A DNA stretch of 64,000 nucleotides from Culex pipiens pallens (Eukaryota; Arthropoda; Insecta; Diptera; Culicidae). Made by a program: the position numbers and the translations under genes. Each line of letters opens with the position of its first letter. Position 1 is the first letter of the stretch. This document shows positions 21,736-31,980 of the stretch, piece by piece. A model generated the notes under the pieces. That model did not search any database and was not told the origin of the DNA. It saw only the letters and a program-made list of their open reading frames with translations. Location of the stretch: positions 128,264,967 through 128,328,966 of the forward strand of contig NC_068939.1 of assembly GCF_016801865.2 (NCBI RefSeq), in the 5' to 3' direction.

Positions 21736-22196
21736 AGGGTTAAAATTAAATTTTTATCAAATTCCTTGGACAATTTTCTATAAAATGCAACCTGTAGAAA
21801 GTCTTTTGCTCAAATAGTTGCAAAATTATGATTAAAAGAAAAAAAAGTTTTTTAGAAAATCGCCAAAAATGAGGGCCGTGCCAAAAAAAAAGAGGGATGG
21901 TCCAATCAGCACCAAACTTGGGATATCTGTTGACTATCGATAGATTAACGTTCCCTCCAAGTTTGGTCCAAATCGATGAAGGTCGAGTCCAAAAGTGTAC
22001 TAATTACCTTTTTTACCTTATTAGCCCTTATTCAACGATATCTCGAAAACTATAAGTTCGATTTTCAATGTTAAAATTTAAAACTTTTGAGCAATTTTCT
22101 GAGATTTCGGTCATTCGATTTTTTTTGTATTTTTTAATTCGGCTGAAACTTTTTTGGTGCCTACGGTATGCCCAAAGAATCTATTTTGCAACATTA
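21736..22196. repeat. Repeat-derived AT-rich DNA
   Basis: 22089-22195 ('gagcaattttctgagatttcggtcattcg' type sequence, then 'cggctgaaacttttttggtgcc') resembles the outer part of the fragment starting at 34354. 21890-22050 looks like another dispersed repeat ('gatatctcgaaaac'), but I have only one copy in view. Confidence 0.5.
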
Positions 22197-22530
22197 ATTA
22201 ATTCTTCGCCAACTCACACAGCAGTTGCCCCGACCCCTCTTCGATTTGCGTGAAACTTTGTCCTAAGGGGTAACTTTTGTCTCTGATCACGAATCCGAGG
22301 TCCGTTTTTTGATATCTCGTGACGGAGGGGCGGTACGACCCATTCCAATTTTGAACATGCGAAAAAAGAGGTGTTTTTCAATAATTTGCAGCCTGAAACG
22401 GTGATGAGATAGAACTTTGGTGTCAAAGGGACTTTTATGTAAAATTAGACGCCCGATTTGATGGCTTTGCTTTTTTTCGTAAAATCGCGATAACTCGTGA
22501 TGTTTATAAGCAAACCCCTTATGTCTATTT
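22197..22530. mobile_element. Collapsed copy of the 8519-9869 foldback family
   Basis: The left arm sequence ('gccaactcacacagcagttgccccg') runs to ~22465, then jumps directly to 'tttttttcgtaaaatcgcgataactcgtgatg', which in the full element lies next to the centre. An internal deletion has removed the outer arm-to-centre segment and the second arm. Confidence 0.8.
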
Positions 22531-22639
22531 GGGGGAAATATACCCATTTAAATCACTCTAAGCCGTTCGACCAATTCTAATCACTTTTGCCGTTTTCCGC
22601 TATTAAATCAACACAAAAAAATTTGATTTGCAAAAAAAA

Positions 22640-22779
22640 AAAAACGCAAATTTTACACTTTTAAGAAATTTCCAGAATGTGCAAAAAATCTTTAACCAAG
22701 TTATGAGTTTTTGAAACAACATCGATTTTTTCAAAAAATCGAAACATTGGTTGCAAATTTGCAATCAAAAAGTACTTTA
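22640..22779 (-). repeat. Foldback-family copy, part 1 (host of the 22780 insertion)
   Basis: It matches, in reverse, the 'gattgcaaattcaattttac' to 'gaccaatatttcgattttttga' part of the 10054-12219 element. It stops at 'agtacttta' and continues at 24417. Confidence 0.7.
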
Positions 22780-24416
22780 GAGCAATTCCAAGCCAAATGG
22801 GGAATCGGTTGTACCCGACCCTCTCCGATTTCAATGGAACTTGGTAGACATGTTATCCTAGGCCTATATAAGCCATTTTTGTGTATATGGAGCCAGTTCA
22901 ACTCGATAATGACATTTGAGAAGGGCGTAAGTGTTTTAAATATTTTTGTAATTCGGAATTTAAAAATTTCTGTATCTCGAAGCCGTTGCATCGTATCAAA
23001 AAGTGGTCAGAGACAAACTTGTAGGAAATTTGACGGGATTTCCGAAAAAAATACACTGAAAGAAAAAAACACTCTACTTTTACGAGATTTTTCGATTTTT
23101 AAGTTTAAAAGTCAAATTTGAGGGGGAACCCCACGATTTTTTTTTCGTTCAAAATTTTTGTGAAGATAGCCTAAAATGTTACAAAAAGACTCAAGAAAAA
23201 TGCAGGAAGGAGCAACTCACCTAAAAAATACAAAAATCATTTACTGAAACGGTTTTTTTGAAAAGTGCTCTAAACGTCAGTTTTTTCACAAACCGATAGT
23301 GGGAATCGATTCTCCAGACAATTTTACATAAAAAACTCCATATTGACTACTGTCCTAAGTCCAATCCTTGTGAAGTTACAGCGGTTTTAAAAATAAAAAT
23401 GTTGAAAAAATAGGTTTTTTGATGGTTTTTTTGCAATTTCTATATGACAGACTTGATTTTTCAGTCTCGTAAATATTTTTACCGAAAAGCTCGTCCAATT
23501 TTCCATAAAATTGTCTTTGACCACTTTTCAAAATAACTCATTTTTTTGATGATTTAAACTAATTTACTATCCAGGTTACTATATTACACTGAAAAAATAT
23601 TATGTTTTCAGTTATGAGCAATGTAATTAGCTTATATCTGTAAGCCCATACATCCAATTGAAATGTGGTCAAAAACAAACTTATGGGAAATTGGACGAGC
23701 TTTCCGGTAAAAATATTTTCGAGACTGAAAAATCAAGTCTGTCATATAGAAATTGCAAAAAACCATCAAAAAACCTATTTTTTCAACATTTTTATTTTTA
23801 AAACCGCTGTAACTTCACAAGGATTGGACTTAGTACAGTAGTCAATATGGAGACTTTTATGTAAAATTGTCTGGAGAATCGATTCCCACTATCGGTTTGT
23901 GAAAAAATTGACGTTTAGAGCACTTTTTAAAAAAACCGTTTCAGTAAATGATTTTTGTATTTTTTTAGGTGAGTTGCTCCATCCTGCATTTTTCTTGAGT
24001 CTTTTTGTAACATTTTAGGCTATCTTCACAAAAATTTTGAACGAAAAAAAATCGTGGGCTCCCCCTCAAATTTGACTTTTAAACTTAAAAATCGAAAAAT
24101 CTCGTAAAAGCAGAGTGTTTTTTTCTTTCAGTGTATTTTTTTCGGAAATCCCGTCAAATTTCCTACAAGTTTGTCTCTGACCACTTTTTGATACGATGCA
24201 ACGGCTTCGAGATACAGACATTTTTAAATTCCGAATTACAAAAATATTTAAAACACTTACACCCTTCTCAAATGTCATTATCGAGTGGAACTGGCTTCAT
24301 ATACACAAAAATGGCTTATATAAGCGTAGGATAACATGTCTACAAAGTTTCATTGAAATCGGAGAGGGTCGAAAAAAAAATACCTGAAAAATTCCTGTTT
24401 TGGGCTGGAATTGCTC
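22780..24416. mobile_element. Long palindromic foldback element, 1.64 kb, nested
   Basis: The arms 22780-~23537 and ~23655-24416 are near reverse complements around a ~118 bp centre. The ends are GAGCAATTCC and GGAATTGCTC. The flanking TTTA is duplicated (22776-22779 and 24417-24420). The interrupted host repeat, seen intact as 'cactaaagtactttttgattgc' near 10798, shows a single copy at the empty site. Frames at 22711-23121 and 24066-24278 are the same arm sequence on opposite strands and are not genes. Solo pieces lie at 27465-27725 and ~50930-51030. Confidence 0.88.
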
Positions 24417-25090
24417 TTTAGTGAAATAAAGTGCACCGTTTTCAAGTTATAGCAATTTTTAGGTAACTTTTTTGAAAATACTCGCATCCATTCATTTTTT
24501 TTTAAATTAGTGTCCATGTTTGCCCTTTTTGAAAAAAATATTTTTTAAAAGCTGAGAAAATTCTCTATATTTTTTTCCTGAATTTTGTTGATACGACCCG
24601 TAGTTGCTGAGATATTGCCATGCAAAGATTAAAAAACAGGAATATTGATGTTTTCTAAGTCTCACCCAAACAACCCACCATTTTCTAATGTTATCTAATG
24701 ATATCTCTGCAACTAATGGTCCGATTTTCAATGTTAAAATATGAAACATTCGTGCAATTTTCCGATCTTTCCGAAAACAATATTTTTTTTTTTAAATTAG
24801 GACCTACATTTCAAAATGGCCAAACATTCAATATTACAAAAGCGCCAAACATTCAATATAACATTATGTATATTGTAGTCCACCATTATGTATATTGTAG
24901 TCCACCGAATCGATTAAAAAATGCCTGTAATTTTTGTATGGACAGCTGCCAAATTTGTTTGGAAAATTATATGGACAAACTAATGATGCAAAATGGCTTC
25001 TTTGGGTATACCGAAGGCATCAAAAAAGTTTCATCCGGATTAAAAAATACAAAAATCAAAAGACCAATATCATAGAGAATTGTCTGCTCT
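24417..25090 (-). repeat. Foldback-family copy, part 2
   Basis: This is the continuation of the host repeat after the nested palindrome: 'gcaccgttttcaagttatagc', 'tcacccaaacaacccaccattttctaatg', then 'gtatggacagctgccaaatttg' and 'catagagaattgtctgctc'. Small open frames here are shadows. Confidence 0.7.
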
Positions 25091-25900
25091 GCTCAATAAC
25101 AATAAATTTTTTTTAAATTTAAATCAATCCTAACATTTGAGAAGAGAAATCAACATGTCTTGGATGCTTTTGAAAACTTTGAATTTGTTACCCCGAATTG
25201 CAATATTTAGATTTAATTATGTTCTACGTAACATGTTGTGTTAGATTTGTTGTATTTGCAAGGAAATTTATTACACATTATGAAAAACCCCTGTTACAAA
25301 TCTTGGTGGCCAAAGGTTCTGCTAATTGAACCCATTTTTTTCTAAATAGTTGAATGTGGTCTGTAACTTGATCTCATAAGGCTTTCAAAACCTAAACCAT
25401 TTACAAAAAAAAAACATTTCAAAAAATCAAATTATTCGCTCTACAGCATTGCCTTCGCGTCCTCGATTGCGAGATTCCTCATCGAAACTAGGTGTCCGAA
25501 AGCTTGATTGTTGAGGCAATTGCAAACCTTTTTTTTACACCTAAGCTTCCATCCAGCCCGGGATTCATACTGACGACCTTTCTTGAAGAACATAGATTAA
25601 GATGTTTGTAAAATCTACCGGATTCGTAAAAAAATAATATTTTTTTTCTGTGTGACTGAAAAAGATCTCATTTTTCATTGAACACCTGTTACATGAACAA
25701 CAAAATGAATTTTAGTTGTCTGAATTCCTTATGTATTTTATCACACAAACGCTTGTTTTTTTTAATTAATTTAACAATTTTAATTCTACTGGATGAAAAT
25801 AAATTTGAAAAAAATAATTGCCTTTTGAAACTTTCATATACATCCATTCCAGTAACTTTCCGTTTCACCAAAAACCCAACTCACTTTAAATTCCCACGAA
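25091..25900. other. AT-rich intergenic DNA
   Basis: The segment 25430-25600 ('ccttcgcgtcctcgattgcgagattcctcatcg', 'ccatccagcccgggattcatactgac') has a different, GC-richer composition. It resembles the T-arm side of a decayed tRNA-like SINE, but I cannot prove it. Confidence 0.35.
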
Positions 25901-27167
25901 GTTCCATTACTAATTGAAAAGAAGGAAACAAAAACTTTGCCCTACATTTTTTCCTAAAATTGCCAAGCCAGTCAGTCAGTTTCCCTCCAGAATGGAACAT
26001 GCTCGTCCGCCAAACAATAATGCAACGATCTGCCAAGTCTGCACTGGCGCTGGGGCTGCAAGTAATGCAATTTTGTGTTTAATTTCCCTCTTAACCACCA
26101 TGAACCAATGTAAACAGACATCAACGATTCTCATGCGCACATGTGCACAATTTTTACCCCCCTTCGAATGCTCTGCGACGGTAATGCAAGATTGCAACAG
26201 ACAGAGTGGGGCAGGAGGAGAAAAAAAAGATGCTGAAACTGCTGCAAATTTGCAGGTCTCTGCCGGTACCGGCAAGTGGGTAAGATGAAAAAAGTCAGAT
26301 TAAGACACCTAGTGGGGAGAGGGAAATAAATAAACTATTTTTTGTTTTTTATTTTTTAAAGTTCCAGCAGATTTTTCTCAGAATATTACTTTTGAGAAAA
26401 TTGAAAAACGTAAACTTAATAATTTTTGACAAGTAAGAAAATTTAATCAATGACAAAACCTTCTCCTCACACAAGTAAAAAGAAAAAAAAGAAGTAGAAA
26501 TGTCAGAAACCATTTTGCTAAGAATCTACACATGCTCACAATGTTACACATGCCTGCGTAAGTGTGTGTGTGAATATTTGTGTTTGTGTGCATAGTTTCA
26601 TATGCTGCAATGAATTGTTTTTTTTTCTGCTTCTGCTGCTCTTCACTCTTTGAGGTAAACCATCAGGAAAATAGTGCTGGAGGCTCATCTCCACGGAAGA
26701 ACAAGCCTGAAAGAGCGCTGGCTTACCTCGAAATCTGCTTGTTATGAAGGCTACTACCCAGAGTAGTGAGAGTAATATAAGCATAAACACACACACACTC
26801 ACAACACAAAGCTGCACTAAGTCTGCACTAAAGACTGTGAAACGGCAGCTTCTACAGCTGAGAGCGGAAAGGGGAGGATGCTGGCCGAAAAATGTTGCGA
26901 AAGCTTTTTCACAGTCTGGTAGCATGAAATGCAGCATTAGTCGGGCTTACGGTGATGCCTCGTACAGTATGGTGAAGTGGTATAGCACGAGAATGGGGCT
27001 GATTTAAGGCAGTGCGACTGTGTTGACAGCACAGCAAAAAATGGGATGATTTTGTGCTTTCATTCTTGGGAGCCAGGATCCGGAAGGAGATGAATTCATC
27101 AGATGTCAGGAAACTAGGAAAGTGGAAGTGAGTGGATAATTGTTTCGTGAAGTATGCTTGCGGGATG
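25901..27167. other. Probably unique sequence
   Basis: No repeats were recognised. Overlapping frames (25914-26288 plus, 25976-26275 minus, 26536-26937 minus, 26744-27007 plus) compete with each other and show no domain or splice pattern. I treat this as non-coding, possibly intronic, sequence. Confidence 0.4.
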
Positions 27168-27439
27168 CAGGAAATTGTTTTGAAATTTTAATTTTCTTCA
27201 TTTATTAATCTTGGCGCTTTTTGGTGTTGTTTTTTGGCAATACACTTTGCATACATATTTTAAAATCGTAACTTAAAATTCGTACAATTGAACTCTTATA
27301 GAAGTGGCGTGTAAAAAATTGTACGATTTTTAAGTTACGATTTTAAAATATGTATGCAAAGTGTATTGCCAAAAAAACAACACCAAAAAGCGCCAAGATT
27401 AATAAATGAAGAAAATTAAAATTTCAAAACAATTTCCTG
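27168..27439. mobile_element. Near-perfect 272 bp palindrome
   Basis: The arms 27168-27289 and 27317-27439 start CAGGAAATTG and end CAATTTCCTG. By eye they differ by one single-T length change and one substitution across ~122 bp. The loop is 27 bp. Such identity means the palindrome is recent or is kept uniform by gene conversion. It is non-coding. Confidence 0.9.
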
Positions 27440-27464
27440 TCTTTCATTTTTTTTTTAATTCAGA

Positions 27465-27725
27465 TAGCCCGTCCAATTTCCTACAAGTTTGTCTTTAACT
27501 ACTTTTTGATACGATGCAAAGTCTTCGATGTACAGTAATTTTCAAATTACGAATTACAAAACGCCATTTTCAAAAGTAATTCTCGAGTGCAACTGGCTCC
27601 ATATACACAAAATGGCTTATATAAGCCTAGGATAAATGTCTACAAAGTGTCATTGAACTCAAAGAGGGTCGGGTACATAAGTACCAGCAAAATTCCAGAT
27701 TTGAGCTGGAATTGCTCTTTTTTAT
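27465..27725 (-). repeat. Solo half of the 22780-24416 foldback family
   Basis: It reproduces the right arm outer segment ('cctacaagtttgtct', 'tacgatgca', 'tatacacaaaatggcttatataagcctagg') and ends GAGCTGGAATTGCTC at about 27707-27717. Confidence 0.8.
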
Positions 27726-28440
27726 AATGTGATTTAAAAATGATACAAAGTAATTATTGATTATTTGCCAGTTGGAGGCCTTGCTGGAAACCCTTGTAGG
27801 CGAAGTTGGTGGCGTCAATCAAATCCATAACTGCTCTCTCACCAAGAATGGATCGTCCCGACCCGTATCGACTGCACCAAAAACATCATGATTACATCTT
27901 TTTTGTAATCTACTGTAATTTCGGATTACGTAAGCCTGAATTACATCTTCGATTGAAATTGTATGTAACATTTGTGCAAATCTGAATTAGGGTTTGTAGA
28001 TTTGTAATTACCAATTACGTGTCAAAAAAAATCACTGTCATTTTATTTATTTGTAAAAATTTGAGATTTTCTCGATTTACTAAAAAAAATAGAGCCAAAT
28101 AATTTTTAACAGGCTTAAGGTAATCGTTTTCAGTAAAACACCATATTATTTTTTTATGTCACCTTTTTTTAAACGATTCTCGATTTACGCAACTTTTTTT
28201 AAGCCATGACTTACAATGAGAATGTCCATGACTTAAATAGAGAATGTGACTTAAATTAAGAATCTTTGGGATTTCGTAATTTATCGGAGAATTTTCAAAT
28301 AAATCAATTGTGTTTTGTTGAGTTATGTTATAAAAACATTTAAACATGGTTTTGGAACACCTGGGATGTTCTAATCCATCCGAAGCTTTCAAATTTTGAC
28401 AACGGATCCTATCCAGTCTGCTTCAGTGAGTGCGGTAGGA
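27726..28440. other. AT-rich intergenic DNA
   Basis: 27890-28020 is rich in 'attaca/tgtaat' motifs in both orientations, suggesting a small decayed inverted-repeat element. No gene is supported. Confidence 0.35.
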
Positions 28441-28444
28441 TACA

Positions 28445-28845
28445 GTGCATTGTTTTAACAACTTAATGGGATGATCTGGGCCATCCAAGTACTCCCTGGA
28501 GTTAAGATCTGAGGGTCTACCGCCGTAACGAGCCAGAGTTCGACGTATTTTAACCCCGGAACATATCCGCATAGCTTCAGTGAGTATGGTAGACTTCTTT
28601 GCTGATGTGTTGAGATGTTCTGGGTCATCCAAGGACTACCTAGAAGATAAGATAGACCACCAGATCTTAACTCCAGGGAGTCCTTGGATGACCCAGAACA
28701 TCTCAACACATCAGCAAAGTAGTCTGTCATACTCACTGAAGCTATGCGGGTAAGTCCCGGGGTCAAAAACCGTCGACCTCAGGCTTGTTACGGCGGTAGA
28801 CCCACAGATCTTAACTCCAGGGAGTCCTTGGATGACCCAGGACAG
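28445..28845. repeat. Inverted duplication around TTCTGGGTCATCCAAGGACT
   Basis: A block with 'cttcagtgagtatggtagact', 'tgctgatgtgttgagatg', 'ttctgggtcatccaaggact' and 'ggagttaagatctg' occurs once on the plus strand (~28497-28655). It occurs again inverted (28669-28810), with a further inverted piece at ~28803-28842. A partial direct copy lies just upstream (28390-28440). It is GC-richer than the surroundings. The arms are very similar, so the rearrangement is recent. Confidence 0.8.
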
Positions 28846-28928
28846 CAAATGAAGTATTGCTTTGAATAATAATGCTTGTGTTTGAAAAAGTAACTTATGT
28901 TTAAAGAATCTGTTCTAAATAATACAGT

Positions 28929-29149
28929 TTAACGGTGCACATCAACCAGTGCTCTTTGCACACATATTTTAGTATCTTCAAAACTACGGGAACTATCGAT
29001 ATCATTTTCTATTCATCCCCTATAGAATTGTCTACAAAAAAATAAAAAACAAATATTTCTACAATCAGATTGTTGCAGGATTAGGTTAATGAATTTGAAT
29101 ATTTTGGAATAAGAATACAACAACTTCCTTGATTGCTTTGCACCCTTAA
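28929..29149. mobile_element. TTAA-flanked MITE, copy 3 (inverted)
   Basis: TTAA lies at 28929-28932 and 29146-29149, with CGGTGCACATCAACC at the left and 'gctttgcaccc' at the right. The body is the reverse complement of copy 1 ('cctatagaattgtct', 'ttgcaggatta'). Confidence 0.85.
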
Positions 29150-29445
29150 GAATAAGGTTTTTTTATGAATTTGTTTACTCGGTAGAACACAAATCTCAAG
29201 TCCAACGATATCTCCGTAAACTATTTGAAAAATTTACTATTGTATAAATAAAAGAATGCCTAATTCACAAAAAAATGCAAATTTGCAGATTTTTGTTTAT
29301 CTTGACGTTTGAAAGAATGGAAAATTAAATTGTTGTAAAAGATGTGCTTTTATTACTTTAGCCATTAGACAAATAACGCAACGCAACTGATTGTAGCTTA
29401 ATTAGAAATGAAACTTTAAAGTAAAAAAATTATGCTGATGTTTTT

Positions 29446-29949
29446 TTGGCAAAGTTAGAAATAACACGAAATTTTAAAATGAAAAATATTGTTCTAAATG
29501 AAAAAATGTCCCTTCTGGGTCAATGTAGATTCGAAAAGTACATTAAATTTCCCATAAAATGACATGTTCCAAAAATTATGTCAGTCGAGTAACGGAAAAT
29601 GGGAGAATTTTCAAAACTTTTTAAGTGTTTTTTTCGATGAAAAATATGTTTTTTCGAAATTCTGAGTACGCCACCAAATCGGGCGTCTAATTTCAAATAA
29701 AAGTCCCTTTGACACCAAATTTCTATCTCATCACCGTTTCAGGCTGCAAATTATTGAAAAACACCTCTTTTTTCGCGTGTTCAAAAATTAAAGGGGTCGT
29801 ACCGCCCCTCCGTCACGAGATATCAAAAAACGGACCTCGGATTCGTGATCAGGGACAAAAGTTACCTCTTAGGACAAAGTTTCACGCAAATCAAAGAGGG
29901 GTCGGGGCAACTTTTCCCGATTTCGTGTGAGTTGGTAGAGAATTACCCA
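29446..29949 (-). mobile_element. Half copy of the 8519-9869 foldback family
   Basis: It matches the right arm of the complete element from 'gcaaagttagaaataacacg' to the terminal GAGAATTACCC at about 29938-29948. The second arm is absent, so it cannot fold on itself. The 73-codon frame here is an arm shadow. Confidence 0.85.
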
Positions 29950-31020
29950 TTTTGAAAAAGACTTTCTTCTTGAAATTGAATTCTTGGGGAAAAATAAAAA
30001 AACAGCAAAAATTGCAATTATTACACTAGCCAGTAGAGATCTAAAATTTTTAATTGTTACTTCACAAGTGAACATTCAACATTTCAGGTCCATCAATCCA
30101 CAGTTACCAGCAAATAAATCAACGAGTTATTTCGTAATCAACCATTATGCCACTGATTTCCAGTAGATTCAGGGTCCGTTTCAAAGCCCACAAAAGCGTC
30201 ATCTGGCCACCACAGAGCAACCATTCAGTCAAAGGGCCTCTGCTGGTTGGTTCAAATCGCGACCATAGTTGAAACAAGCACCTAAAAATGATGAGAAAAC
30301 GAATGACACTAATTTAAAATCCACCCCATTGTTGCTGCACTTGTGTTGTCCGGCATTGTGGTGGTGCATACTTGTGTACGTGAGCCATCCGCCGACATCG
30401 TCGTGACATAAAAATCTACGCACCGCCACCGGTCGTGGTGAAGGCTAACGGAGGCTCGAAAACCGATAGTGATCACCGACCAGTGTTGCCAGCAAAAAAA
30501 AGAAAAGAATTTTTAAACATTATTTCATGTCAAATTTTTGATGATAAGTTTGAACGATTACTGATTTACAAAAAAAAAAACTTGTTTGATAAATTTAAAA
30601 AAAAAGAAGTTACAGCCGAACTGGCAACACTCTTCACCACGCAAAATTTTCATTACCCTCATTAGTGGTCAGATCAGAGCGAAAACTGTCCGAATAAAGT
30701 CATCGTCAAAACCAAAAAACAACAACAAAAAAAACACCCAGTGAAGGTTTTGCATTATTCGCCGTTGGTATTTGTTTGATTGCTGGCAGTTTTACCCTCA
30801 TTGAAGAGCGTTAATTCAGCGTACAGTCGTCAGTCGGTGCAGCGCAGCGCTGGCTGATGACCTGCAATTATGGCGCTGCTGTTCCACACTGGCCAGTCAA
30901 AATTTGGTTGCAACTTTGAAACGCCACAAGGTCAGTCATGAATAAACCGTGATCGAACAAATTGACGCAACGGTGATGAATTGTGGTTCTCTGGGAAATA
31001 AAGACTCTCGGAACAACTCG
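29950..31020. other. Mostly unique sequence, possible promoter-like segment
   Basis: 30160-31010 is balanced in composition with CpGs and no repeats. 'gtcgtcagtcggtgcagcgcag' near 30825 resembles an insect initiator (TCAGT) context, but no exon or splice donor could be tied to it. Confidence 0.35.
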
Positions 31021-31980
31021 TGATTTGCACAGTTTTATTTAAAATGTAACCTTTATTGCTTTTGTTGTCTATATTTTGTGTTGGAAAGTGTCATTATTTA
31101 AGGTTAATTGACAGATTAGATTTTTTACTGAGTTATGCACTCAAATATTTTATTTTTCTGTTTTAGTTTATTCCACAACCAAAAAAAATCATCACGTCTA
31201 CCCTTAATTTGTCTCATTGAGGTTAAGAGATTCAACACCATTAGCTTCTTTCCAATTGTTGTGGCTACACTAAAACAGGTGTTGATCGATGCATAATTTG
31301 GCCAATTAACCTTGCATAAATGGCTTTTGTAAATGGTTTAGGTGTTGAAAACCATTCGAGATCGAATTACAGTCCATTCAAAAGGCGTTCAGTTAGTAGA
31401 ACCTTTGGCCTAAAATATTTTCATCTGGAATTTTTCTTACATTGAAATGAGCGCAGAAAAGTTGAACTTTTCAGCACTTGTATCGAAAAGCAACATTTTT
31501 CAATATTTTTTTGTTTTAAACGGTGAGTTTACTTAACACATGAATGTTTGACATAAAATTTCATTCAAAAAGCGTTTTTCGGAATTGCAAAAAATGTTGT
31601 ACATAACTCTTTGCAAAACTTGATTTTATCAGCACTCATCGTATTAATCCAACTCGGAAAAAACAACGTTGAGTAAATGAACGACTTCTGCTAAAAAAAA
31701 ATCTTTTGCAAATTGTTGCAAAAACTACTATTTTATACTGGAACAATCATGCTGAAAATGATTATCAAAGCCGGATAATATGTTTTGAGTTGCATTGAAA
31801 TTTTGAAGTTTTTTGAACTTATTCAAAAAAAATTATCTGTGATATATTTAAATAAACCTTAAGTTTTTCAAATTTAAACTTTTCGGAAAAAATTAAGAAG
31901 AATTTGATTGTTTCCATGTTTCAGAATGAATTTAAAAAATAGAAACTTGAACTTGATAAGAAAGAGTTGATTCCAAATAT
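31021..31980. other. AT-rich intergenic DNA
   Basis: I see nothing supportable. It ends with ATAT adjoining the next element. Confidence 0.4.

Noticed and set aside
22711..24278. 136- and 70-codon frames in inverted positions
   Set aside because: Mirror images within the 22780-24416 palindrome.
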